Origin: Hormiphora californensis
Lineage: Eukaryota > Ctenophora > Tentaculata > Cydippida > Pleurobrachiidae
Assembly (NCBI GenBank): GCA_020137815.1
Contig: CM035358.1
Span: forward strand, 2,580,821 to 2,644,820
Reading direction: 5' to 3'
Length of the DNA: 64,000 nucleotides
Shown here: positions 1-12,678 of the stretch, one piece after another
Position numbering within the stretch: the first letter of the stretch is position 1
Layout: the number at the start of each line of letters is the position of its first letter
Position numbers and translations under genes: made by a program
Notes under the pieces: generated by a model
What the model was told of the DNA's origin: nothing
Database searches by the model: none
The model's input: the letters and a program-made list of their open reading frames with translations, nothing else

Positions 1-385
1 CTAAATATTCCTAAAAAACCTTGACAATATGTCAATAGGAAAAAGGAGAAAGGGTTCTAAAGAACTTGTCTACCTCTCATATATTCAGTATCTAACATGG
101 CAACATGAAGGAGATATTGGGAAGAGGGAGCTGTATGATTTACAACAGCAATCAATATATTGACATCTGACATCATCGACTCCTCACACGTTCTTGATAA
201 CAAAACAGTATGACACTGCGTCCCACATCTCCATAACAACCACTCAAATGAATCCATGGCAACCAACCTCACGGCAACCACTTCACAACCACTGGGGATC
301 ACATGACAACCACTACAAAACCACTTAACCACTCAAATAACCATTCCTCCTTCTACAACCGTCACTGATTCCTTCCTCTCTGCAG

Positions 386-1173
386 TGACATGGGTGATTC
401 CCTTGTTAATCGTCCTAATCGTGTTATGTGTGGCTGCAGCTGTTGTCATCTTCCTCTTCTTCCAACGAAGAAAGAGAGTCTACACCAACAAGATGAACAC
501 CACCTACAATCCTCTATATCCCACGTGAGTGTATATATATAGTGGCAGACCATATATGGGTATGGTATCTCACGTGATCTCCTTTTATGGGCATGTTATC
601 CCGAAACATCTCCTTATATGGTCATTAAACTGTGTAAAATGTAACAGGTTTGTCCCTCCACCCCGTACTAAAAAGAAGTCCGGCTTCCAATTACATCCCA
701 TTACCCGGTATGACTCAAAGTAACGTTATTTTGCTGAAAATAATAACACGCTGGGCGATTAATGAGAATTACAGTATGTCAAACAATAATGTGATGTGTA
801 CAGTATAATATATTCATGCTGGATAGAATACAGTCGGACCGATTTATCGGGATGCTCGAGGGAAGGATTTTCCCTGGTAAATCGGGGTTCCAGTAAATCG
901 GGGCCCGGTGAATTGGGGGTCCGACTGTAGAATGTAACGCATGCAGCTCACATTTCTTCTCAATAAAGAATCCCTCTGAAACTGTGCGATGTGAACTCTT
1001 TAAAACGAATACATACACCATGTTGTGTCTCTGCGACGCACAAGCGCCGCACAAAATATATGGGAAACCCTTGTAACATACACACATCGTACTGGACAAA
1101 CAAACATCTAGTGAAACTAACACCTCGTTGTTACTATAAAGAAGTATACACACACATCCTCCACACCGGCCTC

Positions 1174-1256
<83 letters not shown>

Positions 1257-2964
1257 AAAAACGGGTTGATATCCTATTCACCATATGATACATGTCAGTG
1301 TAGTGATTTGATGTAAAATGTGATTTGTAACAAAACTGTCTCAACAGTCCATTTGGCGGTTATCATTATACCGCCTTGCCCAAAAGTATAAATAATATTC
1401 CATTTCTGGTTATTCCTGGCCCCACCCAGGGACCCTTTCCCAGTTACTCTTGACCCCACAGTGGGACCCTTTCCAGTTATCCCCTTGACCCCACCCTGGC
1501 CCCTGGGACCCTTTTTGCTTACCATTGGACCCTTTCCCAGTTACTCGTGACCCCACCCTTGGACCCTTTCTCGGTTACTCTTGACCCCACCCTTGGACCC
1601 TTTCTCGGTTACTCTTGACCCCACCCTTGGACCCTTTCTCGGTTACCCCCTTCCACAGTTATCCCTTTCCACAGTTACCCCGCTGTGACTGATCAGCTGC
1701 TGGTGCATGGCAAAGGATGGCTCTTAGTTCATTAGATGTGACTTATGAGCGATTAAAATTTCAACCAAATGCAATACACGGTCGAATATTTTGTAATTGA
1801 ACAATGAAATGTCAGATCAATGAACAGTGAACAGCGAGATTTTCAACGATCGTTATATTAACTGATATCTTTCTCAGAATGCGGAGTGTGGTACCGGATA
1901 GTTGGGAAATCAAACCAGACCAACTTCGCATCACAACCAAACTAGGTACGTTTTAGATTAGATCTGTACAGGGTGTTTCATTTTGATGGAGCCACCTACA
2001 AATTATTAACAGAAAAGTTCGTTAGTTATAAACTATTACTATATTATTGGTTTAATAATATGATCTAAACGGGAGCTTACGTATTCAGTTCGCGGGTGGT
2101 ATTATGGTGAACTATATTTATACCACCAGCACCACCATATATATAACGTCGCAATTATACACCCGGGAACCAACTCTATCCTAAACCTATTGAAGTTTCG
2201 AAGGATCGTGAGCGAGGTTTTAAAACATTTCCCCGCTTTTATTAGGCGAGGGTGCGTTTGGTAAGGTATCCAAGGGGACCATCAAAAAGGACGGTGTTGA
2301 GGTTCTTGTTGCGGTGAAGATGTTGAAAGATGATAGTTTTAGTGAGCAGGAAGCTGAGGCCCTGTGGAAGGAGATCGCACTAATGAAAAAGGTTTGTCAC
2401 CTTAGTAACCACCAAAATAGTGATGTTAGTTGTTACTATGGCAACCGTCTTAACCACATTCGATATGCTGCCACAAGCAACTGATCGTAGCTTTACCAAC
2501 ACGTCGACGTATTTCTATGTGCACCGTTTTACATGTAGGAACCTTTTTACCTATATTTTACCACTTGATCCATTTAGGTCGGATCACACCCGCACATAGT
2601 CAACATAATGGGGTGTGTAACAGTTAAAGCTCCTGTCTATCTCCTGGTGGAATTCGTAGCTAACGGTGATCTTCAGGTGAGTCTTGGTAACCATGGTAAC
2701 ATAGTCTTGGTAACCATGGTAACATAGTTGTGGTTAGATAGTGGACTATATCGTAGAGAGTCTGGATCGTTATAGTGATTCCAGAGAATCACAATTGACA
2801 ACACATGGTGTTGACTGATGGTAGGAGTATGTGTGTGACATAAACTAGACAGTCAAGTAGTAATGAATGTCTGTTGGTTAATGTGTCATCATTATATGAT
2901 TCTTATTACGTCATGAGCTTTTTAGGTCCTCTTCCGTTCTGTATCTTCTCTTGTTCTTTCTATT

Positions 2965-3028
<64 letters not shown>

Positions 3029-5691
3029 ATCTCCCTTCTATCTCTCTTCTATCTCTCTTCTATCTCTCTACCTTCGCATTTTATGGGCATCACCTGGAGG
3101 TGGTGTTGAAATTACTCTCTGTCTGCATCCGTTAACGTAAAACAAGAGAAAATTCGGGAATTTCTCGCTTGTCTGTCGGTACTCTTCACGCCCTGTATTT
3201 CTAAGCGTTCACGGCATCATAACTATAAGACTTCTGATTACTGATCTAATGAACATACAAGACATTTTAGTGGAATTGAACACCTCATCTAGAGTGAGGT
3301 ACTGTTTGAGGTATCATCCTCACCTCATCTAGGGTGAGGTACTGTTTGACGTATTATCCTCACCTCATCTAGGGTGAGGTACTGTTTGAGGTATTATCCT
3401 CATCTAGGGTGAGGTACTGTTTGAGGTATTATCCTCACCTCATCTAGGGTGAGGTACTGTTTGAGGTATCATCCTCACCTCATCTAGGGTGAGGTACTGT
3501 TTGACGTATTATCCTCACCTCATCTAGGGTGAGGTACTGTTTGAGGTATCATCCTCACCTCATCTAGGGTGAGGTACTGTTTGACGTATTATCCTCATCT
3601 AGGGTGAGGTACTGTTTGAGGTATTATCCTCACCTCGTCCTGTAAAACTGGTAGTGTTCTACTGGTCGCACGAGTTGAGAGGCTGTGAGACTCTTTTACA
3701 ATGATTATAAGATGATTATTACCACACACCAATATAAACAATGGGGGGGGGGGTCCAGCCCTAAAAAAAGCTAAAGGTACCCTGATTTTGGTCGATAGCG
3801 TTTTTTATATTAGCTTTTTTTAGCTTTTTTTAGCTTTTTTTAGCCCTACTTTTTATGTTTTTTCAGCATTCATCTTGACACTTTTCCATTAAATTTTCAT
3901 CCTTCCGGACGTCTATTGACTGCATTTGTTCATTTCCTGCACATTTTTTACCATAATCTACCGTTTATGTCCATACATAACAATTTCTGTATCCACCCCT
4001 ACTGCCATTTTCTGGAGACATTTTTTCGATAAAAATATTATTCAAATTTGATAAAAATAGTTTTAAAAAAGTTCAAAAAACGTTATAAAACGTTATAATA
4101 AAAGTTTAAAAAATTTGGCGTCAGCGGGATTCGAACCTATATGAATCCACTAAAAACTCAATTTTAGCTTTTTTTTAGCTTTTTTTAGCTTTTTTTAGCC
4201 TTAAAAAAGCTAAAAAAAGCTATAAAAAGCTAAAAAAGCTAAAAAAAGCTAAAAAAAGCTAAAAAAAGCTAAAAAAAAGCTAAAAAAAGCTAAAGGTACC
4301 CTGATTTTGGCCGTTAGCTTAGCTTTTTTTAGGGCTGGACCCCCCCCCCCCAACAATACCTCTCTGTTTCAGTCCTACCTCCGCAAGTTACGAGACACAT
4401 TCGAGTCAGAACACACCAAGAACATGAGGAAGATCACATCTAATATTGCCAAATCGGCAACGAAAAGTAAACTGAATGGTGAATGAAATGACTTTGCATC
4501 GCTTTATTCTTTTTTTTCTTGTGATATCTAATTATATCATATCTAGCTATAGAATCCCCAATGCTTACAATCTTTATTTCTGCTTCCTAAAAAACACCGC
4601 AAGCTTGCTGCGAATGATTTATTCTAGATGTTTACTTTCCCCCGACCCTCTTCGTCACTTAGGTACCTATAATAACTTCAAAAAAGAAACCCAAAAGCTT
4701 TCGTCTTTTCATGGACTAAAAAATAATCCATTTCAATATAATAGTGTTTGTTTTTGCAAGTTCGAACCTTTTTAAATCTTAAACCTCTCCCAACAAGTGG
4801 TTACCAGTCAGGGGAGGTAGTAACCACTCCTGATTTAACCACTAACCAGCTCTAACCCCCTATTGTTTCTCCAGGTATAAATAGTGACCCGCTGGGACAC
4901 CACAATAATAACCACTTTGGCGATAGTAACATGGCTGCTGCTACTGATTACGTTAATCTGAAGAGTCCAGATGCAGCTTACATTAATTTACAGGTACATA
5001 ATTGGTCAATTAACTTATTAGTTAATTAGCTGGATAATTAGTTATTCATATAGCATGTTATTTGTGTTTTTTAACCAACCCCCAATAGAGCAGAGCTATG
5101 TATAGTATACCATTCTGCACTGACACACACACACGCACCAAACAACATATTTCTCTTTCCCTCTCTCTACCCATAGCTATCTTTCTCTCACACTCTCTCC
5201 CTCTCGTTACACGTGCTAACCCAATTACCAAGGGCCCGCTCACTGCCATTCAAACATGGTGCCATTCGGACTATTGAGGACCTACCAAGTATAACAGAAA
5301 AAAGGTCTAGAATATTCTGCTAAACTACCTATAAAGCTGCAGTGTAGCTGACGCTATATTTTATTTCATAATTTGTGAGGGTTCGGCAGAACAAAGCTAC
5401 AGTAAAACACTTTTAGTTTTGCCCATTTGTTTGGATTATTTGGCAACACTTCCCCAGAAACTCAGTTCTCCTAAGCTAAGGGGGAGGTGGGACAGATAAA
5501 GGAAGGACAGCTTGTCAGTAGATTAGTGCGTTTTGAAAATAATAAATTTCTCGATTTCTCTCCCACTTGACATAATATTGTGAGGGTACTGNNNNNNNNN
5601 NNNNNNNNNNNNNNNNNNNNNNNNNNNNNNNNNNNNNNNNNNNNNNNNNNNNNNNNNNNNNNNNNNNNNNNNNNNNNNNNNNNNNNNNNNN

Positions 5692-5733
<42 letters not shown>

Positions 5734-8700
5734 GGGAGAAATAGAGAGAGAAGAGATAGGGAGAAAGGTAAGGAGAGAGAGAGGAAGAGAAAGAAATGAG
5801 AGTGTCACGCATTGTTGAATTGGTAAGGAAGGGGAAGGCCGCAAGAGTCCATTCTTTACAAGACAGACGGGCAGACGGCTGGGGGCACCATGTGTACTAT
5901 AACAGATTCAATAATGTTACCAAAATGACGTACCAGTCAAAATTGAAGTGTAGTCTTTCCGTAATTTAAAGAAAAAAGGTGAAGGACTAATTTTGGGTAG
6001 GAGCCCAGGTTTTTAAGCGTCTTGTATAGATTTCAACGCCATGCAGTCTTGGCAATTCGTTGAGTAAGTTGAGTAGTGATGGACCGTGAGGAGTTGTTAT
6101 TAATCGTAGATACTTTTCTCTCTTCGCGCTAAAGCGAGATAGCGATAGAGAGAGCGAGCGAGCGAGAAAGCTAGTGAGAGAGCGAGCTATCACAGAGATA
6201 TATCACTAGCTTCTATCTCTCTAGTATTATCCTCTAGTCTAGCCCTCTCTCTCTCTCTCTTTCTCCCTCTCTATCTCCCTCTCTCTCCTGCAATGGTGCT
6301 AGACTGCTCTGGACCCACCTACTGAGGGTTCATTTTGGTTAAAGGAAGTACAAGCGGCGTGTTCTTCTCGAGATGTGGAGAATGAGGTGTTGAAGAGGAG
6401 GAGATAGCAGAGAAAAGATAGGAAGGATGATAGAGAGAGAAAGGAGCAGTACACCTCTCAGGGAGGGGCAAGGCAACATCATAGGAGAAGGCCGCCATAT
6501 GCAGGAAGGAAATATAGGAGGTTCTTACACACATAACCACACTTCTCTCTCAATGAAGGGGGGGGCAGGGGGATGGGAGGGTGGGGGGGGGGGGCGGGCG
6601 GTTTGGCACTCTTACAAGCTCTTAAATTTCTCTCTATATCTTCTCTCCTCTCTCTCTCTCTCTCTCTCTTCGATCTCTCTCTCTCTCTCTCTCGATCTCT
6701 CTCTCTCTATATCTATATATCTCTCTCTCTCTTCTCTCTTCTCTCTCTCTATCTCTCTCTATCGTCTTTCATCTGCTATACTCTCTCCTCTCTCTCTCTT
6801 CTCTCTCTCTCTACCTATCTCTCTATCTCATTTTCCATCAATCCTACCTACTTACTACAACTTCAACAATAGCCCACCAAAACGAACCCTTTTAAACGCC
6901 CACCTTCCAAATATATACACCATATTTATGTAGATTCTCAGTCATTTAGTCTAAAAGGTATTTAATCAACCCCATTTTGCCAAAAACGGATCCCATAATG
7001 ATGATTACATGCTTAGGGATTTTTATATATTATATTTATAATCCCAAAAGCATAATACTACGAAAAATTTCCCAAATTTCGTCTAAGAAACCAATACCCT
7101 AAAAACATCCGAGAGAGATTTTAAAATTTCCCCTATCACACATATTTATCCATTTTTCAAGGGATATATTCCCCTAAACTATTTTTTTTTCTACCGAATC
7201 TCAATTTCCCCTCTTGATATTGTCTCAATTGACCATTCAAAAGATTGATCATTTCAGGGTGTCGATGAAGATGAAGAAGGAGGTGAGGTTTTAAAACAGT
7301 AAACAATTTTAAACAATGATGGTTTCCCCAGTCGCGGGGGGAGGGAATTTTAATCGGTGGTTGTGGGGGGATCGGGAAAAGGGGGAAGTTTTTCTCCCCA
7401 ATCTGTCAAGGGATCGATGCGGGGATAGTCGTTGAGGCGCCGGACCCACGCGAGATGGCAAACTTGTTGTAGCCGCGGGTGTTGATAGGCCAAATTTGGG
7501 GTTTTGAGCGGGGCGCGCCGGGATTTGGGAAAAAGGGGGGGTTCTGTAACTGCGGGGAAAAAAGCGCGTGGGTCTTCCAACTTGAAACCACACATATGCA
7601 TTACATTTTACTATATGCACTAACCCGGATATCTCCTTTTCAGCAATATCTATCCTACAAGAATATAATACATCGTGATCTGGCTGCTCGAAATATCCTT
7701 GTTGGAGAGGATCTTAGTGTGAAAGTTAGCGATTTTGGCCTCGCTCGAGATATGTATTTGGAGGGCCAGTATATGATGAATCCAAGGGGCAGGGTCCCCT
7801 TCAAATGGATGTCCCCCGAGGCGCTGTTTGATCTTAAATTCACCTCTAAATCCGATGTGTAAGTTGTCAGAGCTGGAACTCTACTACAATAAAAGTCCCG
7901 TCTTTTCATTTTCACAAACTTTCCCATTCTAGTGTTTATTTTAACCAAGTGCATCAATCATCCTCGATCTGACCCCAACAATATCCCCTAGGTGGTCGTA
8001 CGGGGTGTTACTGTGGGAGATAGTTACCCTTGGAGGGTCACCCTACCCTGGAATCGAGCCAGCCAAGTTATACAAACTTCTAAAACACGGCTATAGGATG
8101 GATCAACCAGAGGGGTGTTCTCTTGAAATGTAAGTGGTTATTATTATAGTAAGGGACCAGTTACAAAATGATCTTTCAGTTTATAACGGCTATTCTGAAA
8201 GATATTGATACATTCTTTCTTCTATCGTCGTTAATTAAAATAAATTTTAATCATTTTGTGGCTCTTTGTGGGATAGTGTTGCGAGTGTGTTTAGGACGCA
8301 GTGTGTGGAATGAAGTGGCATTCTATTAATTAGAAAAAGACTTTCCCAAAATTCTTTTCTCTCTCTTCTTCTCTCTCTTCCCCTCCTCCTTCTCTCTCTC
8401 TAAACACAACAAAATGGAAAGTTGTTTGGGGAAAGTCCCGAACAACACTTTTCTAATGCAGCAGGTCACGTCTTTCCGCTGTGAACTGTTCGAATTGCCT
8501 AAGCCAAAAATACGATTTTGGTTAGCAGGGTGTGGGGAAATGTCATTTTCCATTTTCCCCTTTTAGACTCCCCAAAAACTAAATATCTCCCTCGCTATAA
8601 TTCCTCTCTTTCTATTTCTCTCCCCCTCACTATTTCTCTCTCTACATATTTCTCTCTCCCTCAGTATAACCCCCCCATTCCCTACAGTTACGATATTATG

Positions 8701-9826
8701 AAGGATTGTTGGCAAGAGGATCCCGACCTTCGACCGCCATTTGATGACCTCTCTCACACAATCCAACAGCTTCTAAACATGGACTCAGAGGTACTTTAGA
8801 GTTGTCTTCAGACTCTCTCGCGTGGCGACAACTTTAGATGGCTCAATTTATTATTATTCCGTAACCAGTGGGCTCTTTCATTTCTCACTACTTGGATCCA
8901 TCGCATCCTATTCTCGCTCCGCGAATAATAGGATCCCGGTCCGTTGAGAGCAAGAACTCACGTGCGCGCGATATTAAAGCACGTTTTCAGCAGATCGCGC
9001 GTGATAGACCGTTTTTGGAGACCTTTTTAGCTGACCTAGCACTGCTCAAAGATCAATTATGGCCTCATTTCGCATCGTGATGAATCGGCGGGTATTTTCC
9101 CATACTCACAAGGCCATGACGATTCCCCCAGTACCCGCAGATTGTCCCAGGACCGAGTAGGAGCTTGCAGCCAGGTCTTTAAAGAATTGCTCATGTTTAG
9201 CGTCAATTTTGACCCACTATTCCTCAAATGCTGATACTCGCGGGTATTTTCCGTAAAACTAGAGACAATTATCTGCCAGGAGCAACAAACGAGATGCAAA
9301 TCGGTTCGGTAGTTCCTTGCAGCCAGGTCTTTGAAAAAGTTTGCTCTAAAATCAATAACGCGCCGGAGGCCTAGATGTGAGATCGATCTCGGTCGCTGCG
9401 CGACCTCGATCTCACTCAGGCATCAATGTGGCCAATCTCACTACTACCTTTCCTAAACCCCTACTGCCTTGCTCGACCCTGTTTCCGTGCGTTTATCAAA
9501 TAAAATGAGTTTGAACAAAACAATTACCCTAAGGCCTAAACCCCTATCCCCACCAGGATTACTTGACGGTAGGCCAGGCCATCGCTGACATAGTGACCGA
9601 CTCAGAGGACGAATTGCAGAACGAAGTCTTGATACCAGACGATGTAGAAGTAGCCATAGCAGAGCAATATTCAGCCATCACCAACCACAACAATCACACA
9701 ATGTCGACCAGCTCAGAAGAGGCGACAGAGACGGAACATGGGGTAAAATCACCCCTTCTCTCATCCTCTAGAACACCATCAGAACCGAATAACTATTCAA
9801 AAACAATGACAGAATCAACGCTGTGA
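386..9826 (+). CDS. Receptor tyrosine kinase, 3' part (transmembrane segment, kinase domain, tail)
   Basis: Exons read by eye: 386-524, 648-707, 1878-1945, 2246-2391, 2578-2676, 4373-4466, 4875-4993, 7645-7862 (donor about 7860), 7992-8129, 8688-8790 and 9557-9826; phases agree at the junctions except across 4993-7644. The first exon encodes a hydrophobic transmembrane helix ending in QRRKR, so the ectodomain lies mostly upstream of the window. The kinase shows the glycine loop GEGAFGKV, the VAVK lysine, [14 protein letters not shown], activation loop tyrosines ([10 protein letters not shown]), KWMSPEA and [14 protein letters not shown]. This is a membrane receptor that phosphorylates tyrosines after ligand binding. 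A kinase insert carries YVNL and YINL, which fit Grb2-type SH2 docking (YxN). The layout resembles the FGFR/VEGFR/PDGFR group; orthology is not claimed. The exon for the helix before HRDLAARN was not found. Stop at 9824-9826. Confidence 0.9.
831..927. mobile_element. TA-flanked MITE (pogo/Tc1-like), copy 1
   Basis: A 97-bp element with inverted ends CAGTCGGACC / GGTCCGACTG, flanked by the dinucleotide TA on both sides (829-830 and 928-929). It has no coding capacity. TA duplication and CAGT-type ends fit the pogo/Tc1-mariner superfamily. Related copies lie at 10961-11077 and 17315-17362. It sits in an intron of the receptor kinase gene. Confidence 0.75.
1171..1255. repeat. (CT)n followed by (CA)n microsatellite
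   Basis: A near-perfect CT tract to about 1237 followed by CA repeats, in a receptor kinase intron. Confidence 0.97.
1411..1680. repeat. Minisatellite with GGACCCTTTC unit
   Basis: Imperfect tandem repeat of about 32 bp containing GGACCCTTTCTCGGTTACTC and TTGACCCCACCC, roughly eight units, more uniform toward the 3' end. It lies in an intron of the receptor kinase gene. Confidence 0.85.
2966..3064. repeat. (CT)n microsatellite with TCTTCTATC tail
   Basis: A long CT tract passing into short TCTCTTCTA repeats, in a receptor kinase intron. Confidence 0.95.
3281..3637. repeat. 40-bp minisatellite
   Basis: About nine tandem copies of a 40-bp unit containing CACCTCATCTAGGGTGAGGT and ACTGTTTGAGGTATTATCCT, with a few shortened units. 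Within each unit CCTCA and TGAGG are inverted, so every unit could form a small hairpin. Intronic in the kinase gene. Confidence 0.93.
3743..4351. mobile_element. Foldback element with poly-G ends and AGCTTTTTTT arrays
   Basis: A 609-bp insertion in a receptor kinase intron. It starts with a G run plus TCCAGCCCTAAAAAAAGCT and ends with the inverted counterpart and a C run. The hexamer AACAAT flanks both ends (3737-3742 and 4352-4357), a likely target-site duplication. Inside are AGCTTTTTTT repeats (about 3811-3842 and 4166-4200) followed by the same motif inverted (about 4203-4290). A subterminal segment with GGTACCCTGATTTTGG occurs at both ends in direct orientation. No open reading frame. 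The superfamily is not recognised. Confidence 0.7.
5592..5691. other. Assembly gap (100 N)
   Basis: Exactly 100 unknown bases, directly followed by a (GA)n tract, so the assembly probably broke at the simple repeat. The gap lies in the kinase intron where one exon of the catalytic domain is unaccounted for. Confidence 0.99.
6640..6830. repeat. CT-rich degenerate microsatellite
   Basis: Interrupted CT tracts with TATATC and CGAT interruptions, in the kinase intron. The Ser/Leu-rich frames it creates are not genes. A similar GA/CT-rich stretch lies at 6120-6290. Confidence 0.9.
7310..7570. other. Odd GC-rich, homopolymer-rich island in kinase intron
   Basis: Inside AT-rich intron sequence there are about 260 bases unusually rich in G runs on the plus strand, for example at 7335-7390 and 7530-7560. 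No family is recognised in any frame. It lies just upstream of the HRDLAARN exon, where the missing kinase exon should be. It may be a poor consensus stretch or foreign sequence; the cause cannot be told from the sequence alone. Confidence 0.4.
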
Positions 9827-9883
9827 GCTCTGCGTGCTTGTGTGTGTGACTGTGAGTTTGTATATTTGTGAGATGATCCGAGG

Positions 9884-9893
9884 TGAGAGAGAT

Positions 9894-9986
<93 letters not shown>
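9884..9986. repeat. (GA)n microsatellite
   Basis: About 100 bases of GA repeat with a few GATA interruptions, in the presumed 3' UTR or just downstream of the receptor kinase stop codon. Confidence 0.96.
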
Positions 9987-9988
<2 letters not shown>

Positions 9989-10960
9989 CGATATTTTTAC
10001 TTTATACGAGAACAGTGCGAAAGAGATACGCAAGGGAGAGACAATGATTAGTTAACTTATATAGTAGTCGTAGTGAATTTTTTGCGCTATGTTGTATTTT
10101 GTTAAAATTTTGTTTTTTGCATCACGGCAAGAATTTAGATGACATTATCGGATTAGACACCCGACAGAGAAATGTCCGATCGAGATAAGAGTGTTGTAAA
10201 GTTATAGGAAACGTATATAGGAAACGGTTTCATCATTAATATGTTAGGTACTGTTCTGTTCATCCTGTTACAAATCCAAAAATGACAGAATGAACATTTC
10301 AACTAAACTTCACCGCAACATTTTGGAATAACTGGAGATATTTTAATAGTGCCCGTGAGATGACCGGATCTGTTGAGTTGTTCTATTATCTTGGATTTGG
10401 AGTGCCAATTCCTGATTTAATTCGTTTGTTTTGGGGCAATAAATCTCTCATGAGAATGAGCCCCAAACTCATATATTTGAATCCCCTGATACGGTTATTG
10501 AACCACCAAACTCTCTCTCTCTCGGTAGAACCAATTAGATTCCGTTTTGTTATACATTTTTTGCCGGCTGCGTTTTTGTAATGCTTGTCTGACATGTTTT
10601 TATCAAATATTCCCGCAATTCAGTTTATACTGTTGCACAACTGATATATTGAAAACACCGCTAGATTTATTGTCGTTCATTGTCTCCAAACCCAAAACTA
10701 GACATGTAATGATAATAATTGGTGTTTTTTACATAGAGTACATTATCGAAAAGTACATTATACATCGCGCGCACCCTCTTTCCTGCGCCAATTGTGTCAA
10801 AATTATGTCACCGCGCCAGACGTTAATTAAGTCTGGCAGACTTGCGATTTGTGACGATTGAAGTACAGTCGTTGCCATGCTACGCAGTCTGTTTGTTCGG
10901 CACTTTAAGCGCCTCAGGCTCGCCCGGTGTGAGAGCTGACAGACGAGGAACATGTCAATA

Positions 10961-11077
10961 CAGTCGGGCCCTGCTTTAACGGGATTAGATGCTCAGGGAA
11001 AAGAGTTTTTCTATACCGGGGGAACTTTATCCTCACACGACGGTAAATCGGGGTTCCGGTAATTCGGGATCCGACGG
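10961..11077. mobile_element. TA-flanked MITE (pogo/Tc1-like), copy 2
   Basis: A 117-bp relative of the element at 831-927. It begins CAGTCGGGCCC, ends GGATCCGACGG and is flanked by TA at 10959-10960 and 11078-11079. The inner TAAATCGGGGTTCCGGTAAT motif is shared with copy 1. The ends are more diverged than in copy 1. Confidence 0.7.
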
Positions 11078-12253
11078 TACAGGCTTTGACACAAGATCAA
11101 GTAATTCGAACCTCCTGACTCCTTGAGTCTGGGAAACACTTGTAGCGCAACTTGCTGAGTAAATGAGTAAGTAACCCCTTATTACTCAACAAAGCAAGGT
11201 AGTCCAGGTATAATATAGATCTGATATATGATCCCATGATATGTTCCGAGTCAGTGATCCCGCAAAAATGCAGCTGAAATATTTAGAGCTCTCAGTCTCC
11301 CCACCTCTACGATAATTAACACAGCTGTATCTAATCAATAGAGACGCGTTGCAGAAGGCAACTTATTATCATCACGGTTTACTGATTTTCTTGCCAAGTT
11401 AGACTGTTATTCGCGCCCGCCAACTACAACACTTCTTAAAAAGTGAGTAGAACACCTGCATTGACTTGTTGTGGAACTCGCCAAAAATACACCATTACAC
11501 CACAGCAATGATTAAATTGATAACAATATATAAGCTATTGGGTACATGTATCCTGATTCAGACAATGTTCAATGTTTCGCATGATTCAGTTTCTTCTCTT
11601 TCGACTTTCGTCGCCGACTGATAAATACGGATTTGGATTGTTGAGTAAGTTACTCAACAAGATTTGGGTATGGAGTTGAGCCCAAATAAACCAGACCTCT
11701 TTTTGATTCTCAAAGCAAAAGTACAGTATAGTGCGACAGACAGGCTCAGATCGGGATTTACTTGATCGACCGAAAACCCTCATTTTATAACATAAAATGC
11801 GGTATGAGCCACAGAATGATATGCGAGACTACATTAACATTGTTAACTGAATACGTTCTGTGTATATTTCTTTGTTTAACAACTGTCTGGCGCTGCAGAC
11901 CCCACCTGAGTGCGGCACTGTCAATCAAACCATAATAAGTAGTGCTGTCTAACCTTGTTACTCACACGGTCACTTGTAGTGGGAAAACGGTAATGGAAAA
12001 TGGAGATACAGTAAGACGTCGCGCAACCGTGACCAATCAGGGCGCTAGTACGTGCTGAACACATGCCTAATGGCACTGCCTACAGAGAGAATACAGAGAA
12101 AGAACCATCACTGTGGTCCATTATCAGTTAGAGTTTTACTATTGATGGGATCCCATTAATGGGATGCCATTCAGTTAGATTTCCCCTAATGCAACGTGCG
12201 TGTCTCCTTATTACTGTATTTTCATTACGGTAATACGACTATAACAAGCAGCA

Positions 12254-12339
12254 CTGTCAACAAGTCTAACCGTGGTTCTCGTGTGCTCTTATTTGAAAGA
12301 AGTGAGAAATAGAATAGGGTCAGGCCAATGCTCTGACAG
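12254..12339. mobile_element. CTGTCAG-family MITE, diverged copy
   Basis: 86 bp starting CTGTCAACAAG and ending GGCCAATGCTCTGACAG, with internal GAATAGGGTCAGG as in the complete copy at 18603-18681. No clean 8-bp flanking duplication is visible. Confidence 0.6.
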
Positions 12340-12678
12340 GTCTGACAATTGAGTGACGGGTCCAAAGAAAATTGCCTGATTTTGGTCAAGCTTTGTTCAA
12401 AAAGGCAGTTTTACCAACTTTGCCAACTTCGCCGGAGACCTGTACAGGGGCGGAGCAACTGTGTCGCTCGCGCGTTACATACAGGAGATAGCGTGACGTG
12501 CCCAAATATTTAATTTAATCGATTTAGGGTACCCCCGTGACCGAGTAGATTTTTTAATTGATAATACCAGTAACTCTAAAACAAATGTTTATATCAATTT
12601 TGAAATTTTTGGTATGCAATTAATCTGGTACAAATCATAAGTTTATATTGGCCGACAGATTTGTTCCAAAAAATGGAT

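Noticed and set aside
3281-3637. CRISPR-like array (40-bp repeats)
   Set aside because: Units are contiguous without unique spacers and the window is an animal genome; it is a minisatellite.
4126-4138. tRNA-like B box (GGGATTCGAACCT)
   Set aside because: No matching A box, no cloverleaf and no acceptor pairing could be drawn; it lies inside the AGCTTTTTTT foldback element.
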